Assembly (NCBI GenBank): GCA_913057945.1
Contig: CAJXOF010000001.1
Coordinates: forward strand, 1-64,000
Reading direction: 5' to 3'
From: an uncultured Hyphomonadaceae bacterium
GTDB taxonomy: Bacteria > Pseudomonadota > Alphaproteobacteria > Caulobacterales > Hyphomonadaceae
Length of the DNA: 64,000 nucleotides
The notes beneath the pieces are model-generated. The model was not told the origin of the DNA. It ran no database searches and saw nothing but the letters and a program-made list of their open reading frames with translations. How positions within the stretch are numbered: position 1 is the first letter of the stretch; each line of letters starts with the position of its first letter. The position numbers were made by a program, and so were the translations under genes. Shown in pieces: positions 9,580-16,187 of this stretch.

Positions 9580-10320
9580 CTAAATTTGTCCCCACCTCAC
9601 TTTTTGAGAAACCAGATCAGGACTTCGTTCAGCTAAATAATTTGCCGAACCTGACACAAGGCGGGCCATGGCCTGCCGCGCTTCCTGGGCATCACCTGTG
9701 CGTACCGCTTCCAGAACGCGGCGCAGGATTCGCAACTGGACTGCGCGCTCCTGGGCGGAATAGCCGAGCGAGCGCGAAAATTCGCGGGTCAGTAAATGCA
9801 AGGTGGAGGTCAGAAGGCCGAAAAGCGGATTGCCGCTGGCCCAACCGAGCAGGTCGTGAAACCGACGGTTAAGTTCCTCGAACTGGCTTCCCGCCTCATT
9901 CCGCTCAAGCTCTTTAAGGCAATCGGCGAGTGCGCTGAGGTCGCCTGTGGTCGCGCGCTGGGCGGCATAGGCTGCAACATCCGGCGCTATGGCTTCACGC
10001 AGTTCGAGCAGACCCCTCAGGTCTGCTTCCATGAATTGCAGGATGAGAGAAAGACTATTTGCGAAATCACCGGACTGCGGGCGCGCAACCACCGGGCCCC
10101 CGCCACGGCCCAATTGAAGGTGGATTACGCCCTGAAGCTCCAGGAAGCGGAGCGCTTCACGCAAGGTTGCTCTGGCGACTTCGTACCGCGCGAGCATTTC
10201 TTCTTCGCGTGGCAACCGGTCTCCCGCAACGCGTGCACCAGCTTCAATGTCGCGAACGATGTCTTGTGCGAGCGAAAGTGCACGCTTTGCCTTCTTTGCG
10301 TTATAGGCCCTGGGCTGCAT
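9580..10320 (-). CDS. GntR-family (FadR/FCD type) transcriptional regulator
   Basis: A 246-residue regulator with an N-terminal winged helix (RLPREEEMLARYEVARATLR, about 35-55) and a C-terminal all-helical FCD ligand domain (LLELREAIAPDVAAYAAQRA). This domain usually binds carboxylates or acyl-CoAs with a metal. The ATG at 10320 is preferred to an in-frame TTG 45 bp upstream that has no ribosome-binding site. It is the promoter-proximal gene of the minus-strand operon and diverges from the P450 gene, so it probably represses both directions. An 11-bp inverted repeat pair lies in the intergenic region. Confidence 0.88.
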   Translation of the reverse strand: MQPRAYNAKKAKRALSLAQDIVRDIEAGARVAGDRLPREEEMLARYEVARATLREALRFLELQGVIHLQLGRGGGPVVARPQSGDFANSLSLILQFMEADLRGLLELREAIAPDVAAYAAQRATTGDLSALADCLKELERNEAGSQFEELNRRFHDLLGWASGNPLFGLLTSTLHLLTREFSRSLGYSAQERAVQLRILRRVLEAVRTGDAQEARQAMARLVSGSANYLAERSPDLVSQKVRWGQI

Positions 10321-10333
10321 CTTTGAACCTAAT

Positions 10334-10420
10334 ATATTATCATAATTAATCTGATGAACGGCCAAATCAAGCGTTTAGCTTCCATGGTTGTAACTAATCG
10401 TCAAGTATGTATGATAATAT
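10334..10420. promoter_or_regulatory. Divergent gntR-P450 regulatory region with 11-bp inverted repeat
   Basis: ATATTATCATA at 10334-10344 is the exact inverse of TATGATAATAT at 10410-10420. The region is AT-rich against GC-rich neighbours and lies between the divergent gntR and P450 starts. The two copies could be paired operators for the GntR protein or overlapping -10 elements of the two promoters. Confidence 0.5.
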
Positions 10421-10499
10421 TTAAAAGTGGCATGTTGCGGGGCCGCTAATTTGCCAGAAGGTGGCGCGCTATTTTCGCGTACGGACTGAAGGATAGAAC

Positions 10500-11762
10500 A
10501 TGAGTATAGAAACAATTGAGCTGAACACGGCCGAAAAAATCGCGACCATTCCGATCGAGCAAATCGATGTTTCACGGCCGAGCCTTTTTCAGAAAGATAC
10601 AATTGGCCTGTTTTTCGACCGATTGCGCAGAGAGGATCCAGTCCACTACTGTCCTGAGAGCAAAGTCGGGCCATACTGGTCGGTTACCAAGTTCGACGAC
10701 ATCATGGCCGTTGACACCAATCACAAAGTCTTCTCGTCGGAAGCGAAGCTCGGCGGAATTGCCATTCAGGACATGCATGCGGGGGAAGGTGCGCTTGAGC
10801 TTGAAATGTTCATCGCCATGGATCCGCCCAAGCACGATCAGCAACGCAAGGCCGTTAACTCCGCAGTCGCGCCGTCAAACTTGCAGTTGCTCGAGCCGAC
10901 AATCCGTGAGCGTGCGTGCAAGATACTTGATGATCTGCCGGTTGGTGAGGAAATCGACTGGGTTAATAAAGTCTCGGTCGAGTTGACCACAATGACCCTT
11001 GCGACCTTGTTCGACTTCCCTTGGGAAGAGCGGCGCAAACTCACTCGCTGGTCCGACATCGCAACGGCCGCGCCTGAAACCGGTATCGTCGAATCTTATG
11101 AGGCAAGGCGCAAAGAACTGATTGAATGCGCGATGTATTTCAAAGGGCTCTGGGATCAGCGTATTAACCAAGACCCCAAGAACGACCTCATATCCATGAT
11201 GGCGCATTCTCCGGCGACGCGGGACATGCCCTTCCTAGAGTTTCTGGGCAACTTGCTGCTGCTTATTGTGGGCGGCAACGACACTACGCGGAACTCGATC
11301 AGCGGCGGCGTGCTCGCCCTTAATCAGAACCCTGAAGAATATCGCAAGCTGAATGAGGATCCGTCGCTGATCACCAGCATGGTGCCAGAGATTATCCGCT
11401 GGCAGACTCCGCTGACCCATATGCGCCGGACTGCGCTCCAGGATTACGAGATTGGCGGTAAGCTGATCAAAAAAGGTGATAAAGTGGTGATGTGGTATCT
11501 GTCGGGCAACCGGGATGAGTCTGTCATCGAGAATGCTGACCAGTTCATAATCGACCGAAAGAACCCACGTCATCACCTGTCCTTTGGCTATGGCATCCAT
11601 CGCTGCATGGGCAACAGGCTTGCAGAACTGCAACTTAGGATTATCTGGGAAGAGATCCAAAAGCGTTTCGCGAAGGTCGAAGTGACCGGCGAGCCCGAGC
11701 GTCTGTTTTCGAACCTTGTGCGAGGCATCACGAAACTGCCTGTGCGGCTCCACGCTCGCTGA
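10500..11762 (+). CDS. Cytochrome P450, CYP153-like alkane/alkyl terminal hydroxylase
   Basis: A 420-residue soluble P450. The I-helix oxygen-binding motif GGNDTTRN is near 258-265, the K-helix EIIR near 297, and the heme loop FGYGIHRCMG has its cysteine near 369. Segments such as FIAMDPPKHDQQRKAV, LLLIVGGNDTTRNS and IRWQTPLTHMRRTA match my memory of the CYP153 family, which hydroxylates the terminal carbon of alkanes, alkyl side chains and some terpenes. The ATG at 10500 follows GAAGGATAG. No ferredoxin or ferredoxin reductase gene lies beside it, so electron donors must come from elsewhere. An IS3 remnant begins almost at its stop codon, so downstream partner genes may have been lost. Confidence 0.88.
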   Translation: MSIETIELNTAEKIATIPIEQIDVSRPSLFQKDTIGLFFDRLRREDPVHYCPESKVGPYWSVTKFDDIMAVDTNHKVFSSEAKLGGIAIQDMHAGEGALELEMFIAMDPPKHDQQRKAVNSAVAPSNLQLLEPTIRERACKILDDLPVGEEIDWVNKVSVELTTMTLATLFDFPWEERRKLTRWSDIATAAPETGIVESYEARRKELIECAMYFKGLWDQRINQDPKNDLISMMAHSPATRDMPFLEFLGNLLLLIVGGNDTTRNSISGGVLALNQNPEEYRKLNEDPSLITSMVPEIIRWQTPLTHMRRTALQDYEIGGKLIKKGDKVVMWYLSGNRDESVIENADQFIIDRKNPRHHLSFGYGIHRCMGNRLAELQLRIIWEEIQKRFAKVEVTGEPERLFSNLVRGITKLPVRLHAR

Positions 11763-11778
11763 CTGGGGACACCACTGA

Positions 11779-12333
11779 GCCTTTCACGCAAGCGCGAAGC
11801 GGTCGATCATGTGGTGGAGACATTCGGCGCAACCGAGCGTCGGGCTTGCCGCGTAATCGGCCAGCATCGTTCCACCCAGCGCAAGCCGCGCGTGCCGCGT
11901 CAGGATGAGGATGTGCTGACAGCGGCCATCATCACCCTGGCTGAATGGTTCGGCCGGTATGGCTATCGTCGCATTACGGCCCTGCTGAGACGGGGTGGCT
12001 GGCATGTGAGCGAGAAGCGCGTCTATCACATCTGGCGGCGTGAAGGGCTGAAGGTCCCGATGAAACAACCGAAACGTGGCCGTCTCTGGTTGAGTGACGG
12101 CTCCTGCATTCGGATCAGACCAATGCACAAGGGGCATGTCTGATCCTATGATTTCGTCCAGGATCGCACGCATGATGGGAAGGTCTTCCGCATGCTGTGC
12201 GTCATTGATGAGTTCACTCGCGAATGCCTCACCATCCGCGTCGAGCGCAAGCTGAACTCCCGCGATGTCCTCGACACGCTGGGCGATCTGTTCGTCGTGC
12301 ATGGACCGCCTGGGTACATACGTTCGGACAACG
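11779..12333 (+). pseudogene. IS3-family transposase OrfB, 5' part (interrupted)
   Basis: Translation gives an IS3 OrfB: ERRACRVIGQHRSTQR, then FGRYGYRRITALLRRGGW, GLKVPMKQPKRGRLWL and VIDEFTRECL, as far as YIRSDN just before the second catalytic region. A TGA at 12141-12143 replaces the Trp codon expected in HVWSYDF. The N-terminus is missing at the junction with the P450 gene. The frame breaks at 12333 and resumes at 15621, where joining G12333 to GC at 15621 restores SDNGSEFTG. It is dead. Confidence 0.85.
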
Positions 12334-12584
12334 TCCTACATTCTGAACTTTTGGCAGGTTTCGGGCGCAAAGCCTCGTCCCGTAGTTTCCAGATACGGGT
12401 CTTGAAGTCAATTACCGGGTGGGCTTCCGCCGCACTGGAAGAGCTCGCAGCCATAGCAAACACAGGATCCATGCGAGTGAGGTTCGCTGGTCCTTACCGT
12501 CCTTAACACGGGATGCCGATCCGAGCGGAAGATCCGAACATTATCTACGAGGTCGCCGATAGACTGGCGCCTCAACGGCGCGCA
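12334..12584 (-). ncRNA. Candidate bridge/seek RNA region of IS110 copy A
   Basis: These 251 non-coding bases lie downstream of the transposase gene. A stretch around 12450-12560 is clearly similar to 14100-14190 in copy B, sharing blocks such as CCATAGCAAA, CCGTCCTTAA and GAACATTATCTACGAGGTCG, although no protein is encoded there. IS1111-group elements encode the guide RNA for recombination downstream of the transposase. The RNA assignment is inference; its boundaries and structure were not determined. Confidence 0.4.
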
Positions 12585-13844
12585 TCAGAGAGAGATTCTC
12601 CCGCCCGGTACCGCCCCTTCGTAGAAGGGGCGGTAAGCTTTTCCGCTCTTGATGATGGCATGCGCTGTGCGCGCCATCTTGGCGGTAACCGCAGTGAGCG
12701 CTTTGCGCCGGAGATCGGGATTGTCCGGATCCCTGGCGATATAGCGCGTATATTTATCCCTGAAATTGTTCTCCTTCTGGCGGATCGCGACCAGGCCGGC
12801 CATCCAGAGCGCCCGGCGAAGCCGTGCGTTGCCGTATTTCGACAGTTTCGTCTGTCCCCGGAAAGTGCCGGACTGATGCGTTGAGAGGTCCAGGCCGCAG
12901 AATTTCAGGAACTGGCGATGATGACCAAACCGGCGCAGGTCGCCGGCTTCAGCGAGAATGGTCAGGGCGATGATCGGGCCGATGCCGGGGATTTGCTTGA
13001 GGGCCTCGAAGTCAGGGGTTCCGCCCAGAAGGGCTTCAGCTTCCGCTTCGATCGTATTGCGCTGGCGGTTCAGGCTGCGCGCCTCCGCCAGAACCATGCG
13101 GAACATCGCGATGGCCCTGCTGTCGACCGGAACCGGCAACCCGATTGATTCTTTTGCGGTTTCACAGATGTCCACGATCAACCTGGCCTTTGAAACCTTC
13201 TTGCCAACAATGTCCCAGGCGGCGGCTGAGAAGGCTTCTGGAGACAAGGCCGTGATCGATGCCGGGGGCGGGAACGTCTCGAGCAGGGCGAAGAACCAGT
13301 CGCGCCTGGAGCTTCCCAGGAACTTCTCGATCTCGGGAAAATAGAGTGGCAGATAGTGCGTCAGGATCCGGTGAATGGTCTGCGTCCTTGCTCTCGACAC
13401 GGCCTCATGCGTCTTCGAGAGCTCCTGGATATCTGCGAGGCCGGCGACCAAGGGATCCAGATAGACCTGGCTGAGACCTGTCGCCAGCATATGCAGGATA
13501 ACCTGGGCATCCTTCGGATCATTCTTGTCCCATCCGTTGTGGATGGCTTCGCGCTGGCGAGCGAGTGCCATGGAAGAGATCAGGCGTGTCTTGATGCCGG
13601 CATCGACCAGTCTCCAGGCCAGTGCCCGATGATAATTACCGGTTGCCTCAAACCCCGTAACAACCGGACGGTCGAAAGCCTTCAGCCGTTGAATAAAGCG
13701 GTCGTGCTCTGCGCGCTGGTTGAGCACAACAAGACGCCGCCGTCGAGGCGACCCAGGCATCTGTATCAGAACATCATTGCGCTTCTTGGAAATGTCGATC
13801 GCGACGAGCACAGCATCCTGTGCGATAGAATGAATCCTGGCCAT
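12585..13844 (-). CDS. IS110-family DEDD transposase (copy A)
   Basis: A 419-residue IS110/IS1111 transposase. The N-terminal RuvC-like DEDD domain shows VAIDISKKRN, GFEATGNYHR and KNDPKDAQV. The C-terminal transposase_20 domain has IPGIGPIIALTILAEAGDLR, then STHQSGTFRG containing the catalytic serine, and RRALWMAGL. Length is normal and the frame is intact. The ATG at 13844 has GAGGAG upstream. An in-frame ATG at 13910 would add 22 residues, and that extension is similar in copy B, so the longer form cannot be excluded. Confidence 0.93.
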   Translation of the reverse strand: MARIHSIAQDAVLVAIDISKKRNDVLIQMPGSPRRRRLVVLNQRAEHDRFIQRLKAFDRPVVTGFEATGNYHRALAWRLVDAGIKTRLISSMALARQREAIHNGWDKNDPKDAQVILHMLATGLSQVYLDPLVAGLADIQELSKTHEAVSRARTQTIHRILTHYLPLYFPEIEKFLGSSRRDWFFALLETFPPPASITALSPEAFSAAAWDIVGKKVSKARLIVDICETAKESIGLPVPVDSRAIAMFRMVLAEARSLNRQRNTIEAEAEALLGGTPDFEALKQIPGIGPIIALTILAEAGDLRRFGHHRQFLKFCGLDLSTHQSGTFRGQTKLSKYGNARLRRALWMAGLVAIRQKENNFRDKYTRYIARDPDNPDLRRKALTAVTAKMARTAHAIIKSGKAYRPFYEGAVPGGRISL

Positions 13845-13978
13845 GGCCGGTCTGCTCCTCTTCGGTGGTGGTTGGAATAACCACTGTAAGAGGTCCTGCG
13901 GCCCGGTCATGGCCTCCTGCCTGCGTGCGGAATGCGCCGCAGGCGGCCATGACCTGCCTTGGTTCCGAATGTGCTACG

Positions 13979-14183
13979 TCCTATGAAAAGAACGAAAGCT
14001 GGAATGAGCCAACAGGTCGTTGATGCGTGACGGCGAACCTGCGTCCCGCTCGTTCGTAAAATCACCCAGGCGTCTTCTGTCGTCAAGGAATCAGTTCTTC
14101 CATAGCAAATACAGGGTACGCTGGATTGCGGCCCTCACCGTCCTTAAGACGAGATCCGAATACCCAGGCAGAAGACCCGAACA
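13979..14183 (-). ncRNA. Candidate bridge/seek RNA region of IS110 copy B
   Basis: Non-coding sequence downstream of the copy B transposase. From about 14100 to the transposase stop it parallels copy A (CCATAGCAAA, ACCGTCCTTAA, CCCGAACATTATCTACGAGG). The first 100 bases differ from copy A, as expected if guide loops recognise different targets or the elements have drifted. No expression signal was identified. Confidence 0.38.
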
Positions 14184-15485
14184 TTATCTACGAGGTCGTG
14201 ACGATGCATGCCTCAACGGCACTTGCAGAGCGGGGTCCTTCCGCCTGGGACCGCGTCCTTCGAAGAAGGGGCGGTAATCTGTCTCGGTCTTGATGACCGA
14301 ATGTGCGGTGCGTGCGATCGTTGCGGCAACGGAAGTGAGTGCCTTGCGCTTCAGGTGCGGATCGCTGTGATCTCTGGCGATGTATCTTTCATACTTGTCG
14401 CGGAAGCCGTTCTCGCGCTGCCGAATGGCGACCTGTCCCGCCATCCAGAATGTCCGTCTCAGCCTGGCATTTCCAAACTTGGAGAGTTTGGTCTGTCCTC
14501 GGAATATGCCTGACTGCTGAGTCGAAAGGTTGAATCCGCAAAACTTAAGAAACTGCCGGTGATGCCCGAAGCGGCGCAGGTCCCCGGCCTCAGCCAGGAT
14601 GGTGAGCGCGTTGATCGGCCCGATGCCTGGGATGGTCCTCAAGCGTACGAAGTCCGGATGTGTTCCAAGCAGGTCGCTGGCTTGCTGTTCGATCTGATCA
14701 CGTTGGGCAATCAGATGCCTTCCCTGACCGAGAACGAGACAAAACATGCGGATCGCTGGCGTCTCCGGATCGACCGGCAGGCCAATGGAATCAGCGGCTG
14801 TGGCGTATATATCAGCGAGCAACCGAGCTATTGATGCCTTCTTGCCGACAACACCCCAGGCCGCTTCGATAAAAGCATCTTCGGACATGCACGTGATCGA
14901 TCCCGGCGTGGGGAACTGTTCGAGGAAGGCGAGAAACCAATCGCTGCGCGAGTTGCCCATGAAGCGCTCAGCCTCGGGAAAGTAGAGTGGCAAGTAGTGT
15001 GTTCTCAAACGATGCCAGAACTCCGTCTTGGTTTGCGATATGACGGCATGTGTCTTCGACAACTCCTGAATGTCGTTCACGCCGTGCACGAGCGGGTCAT
15101 GCCAGATCTGGGTTAGCCCAGTCTGCATCATATGCAGCATCACCTGCGCATCCTTCGGATCGTTCTTGTCCCATGAGTTGTGCATCGCCTCGCGCGTGCG
15201 TGCCAGCGACAGCGAAGAAATGAGCTTCAACTCAAACCCCGCCTGATGGAGCCGCCACGCCAGCGGCCGATGGTAGTCGCCCGTCGGCTCAAATCCGACC
15301 TGAACCGGCACGCCAAAGGCGGTGAGCGTCTCGACAAATCTGTCGATATCTTCCCGCACGTTACGAACTGTGAGGCGTTTGCGGCGTCGCCTCCCTGGGA
15401 CAGCGATCAGAACTTCATTGCGATGCTTTGCGATATCAATCGCTACCAGAACGGGTTGCCCTGTCTTATGGTGCGTCTTGGTCAT
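14184..15485 (-). CDS. IS110-family DEDD transposase (copy B)
   Basis: A 433-residue IS110/IS1111 transposase, intact. The DEDD residues lie in LVAIDIAKHRN, GFEPTGDYHR and KNDPKDAQV, and the serine motif is STQQSGIFRGQTKLSKFGNA. It has a longer C-terminus than copy A. The ATG at 15485 is preceded by GAGGAG. An in-frame ATG at 15548 gives an N-terminal extension (MTEPSGLLQWF) resembling that of copy A. The gene differs from copy A throughout but shares most core motifs. Confidence 0.93.
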   Translation of the reverse strand: MTKTHHKTGQPVLVAIDIAKHRNEVLIAVPGRRRRKRLTVRNVREDIDRFVETLTAFGVPVQVGFEPTGDYHRPLAWRLHQAGFELKLISSLSLARTREAMHNSWDKNDPKDAQVMLHMMQTGLTQIWHDPLVHGVNDIQELSKTHAVISQTKTEFWHRLRTHYLPLYFPEAERFMGNSRSDWFLAFLEQFPTPGSITCMSEDAFIEAAWGVVGKKASIARLLADIYATAADSIGLPVDPETPAIRMFCLVLGQGRHLIAQRDQIEQQASDLLGTHPDFVRLRTIPGIGPINALTILAEAGDLRRFGHHRQFLKFCGFNLSTQQSGIFRGQTKLSKFGNARLRRTFWMAGQVAIRQRENGFRDKYERYIARDHSDPHLKRKALTSVAATIARTAHSVIKTETDYRPFFEGRGPRRKDPALQVPLRHASSRPRR

Positions 15486-15620
15486 GGCCGGTCTCCTCTT
15501 CAGTTGTGGTCGGCAAAACCACTGTAAGAGACCTGAAGGCTCGGTCATGACCGCCCGCCTGCATGTGAGAAACAAGCAGGCGGTCACGACCTCCGGAACA
15601 TCGGTTCCCAATGTGCTATG

Positions 15621-15931
15621 GCAGTGAATTTACCGGCCAGATCGTGGACCTCTGGGCATATCATTACAAGGTCAGAATGGACTTCTCGCGCCCCGGCAAG
15701 CCGCAGCAGAATGGCTTCGTCGAAAGCTTCAATGGATCGCTCCGGGACGAGTGCCTCAACATCAACTGGTTCGCCTCCTTGGCCGAGGCAAGGCGGCTGA
15801 TCGAGGCGTGGAGGCGCGACTCCAATGAGAGCCGGCTTCACATGGCTCACAATGGGCAATCTCCCGACGAGTTTGCCCGTAACGCCGGCCTATGCCATGG
15901 TGGCAAGGTCAAAATCGCCACTGGATTTTAA
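15621..15931 (+). pseudogene. IS3-family transposase OrfB, 3' part
   Basis: The continuation of the fragment at 11779-12333: [40 protein letters not shown] with the third catalytic Glu, then [15 protein letters not shown]. The last codons ([11 protein letters not shown]) read into a different repeated terminal sequence at about 15890, so the natural 3' end of the IS3 element is missing as well. Confidence 0.85.
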
Positions 15932-16015
15932 CGCCAAGGCCGGACCACCAGACCAAGCACGTCATTGCCGCTGGATATTAACCCCAGGGCCGGACCACCG
16001 ATCCCAAGCGTGTCA
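15921..16015 (+). repeat. Two 40-bp direct repeat units, IS-terminus-like
   Basis: The unit CTGGATTTTAACGCCAAGGC at 15921 recurs as CTGGATATTAACCCCAGGGC at 15971. Both are followed by CGGACCACC and a CCAAGC block, and they are spaced 50 bp apart. A third, inverted copy is at 20957-21007. Repeated subterminal units of this kind occur at the ends of IS21-like elements, but no istA or istB remains, so the family is uncertain. Confidence 0.55.
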
Positions 16016-16187
16016 GCTGAAGCCGGAACTAACTTTTCGGTTGGGCCAGTCCGATTGGACAAGCCATAACCTCTATTGCAAATTTGCATCACCCGTCGAC
16101 GATCTCTGTCAGGGGGAAAAAAGAATATTCACATTGCAGATAAGTATCATATCATACAGTATTATATAAACATAAGGAGGAAACTAG

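Larger units (their letters stand above)
12334..13978 (-). mobile_element. IS110-family (IS1111-like) element, copy A
   Basis: An element of about 1.65 kb, defined by comparison with copy B. Both begin TCCTA at the transposase 3' side and end GGTTCC-N-AATGTGCTA-Y-G at the 5' side. There are no flanking target duplications, as is usual for the family. It holds one DEDD transposase gene on the minus strand and about 250 bp of non-coding sequence downstream of that gene. It is inserted in an IS3 transposase gene, directly abutting copy B. Confidence 0.72.
13979..15620 (-). mobile_element. IS110-family (IS1111-like) element, copy B, in tandem with A
   Basis: An element of about 1.64 kb with the same end sequences and gene order as copy A but clearly diverged from it. 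It is therefore a different family member and not a recent duplication. It starts at the base after copy A ends, and on its other side the interrupted IS3 gene resumes at 15621. About 200 non-coding bases (13979-14183) precede the transposase stop and include the conserved block shared with copy A. Confidence 0.72.

Noticed and set aside
15921..16015. Possible CRISPR-like repeat pair
   Set aside because: There are only two degenerate 40-bp units 50 bp apart, with an inverted third copy 5 kb away. It fits IS termini and there are no cas genes.
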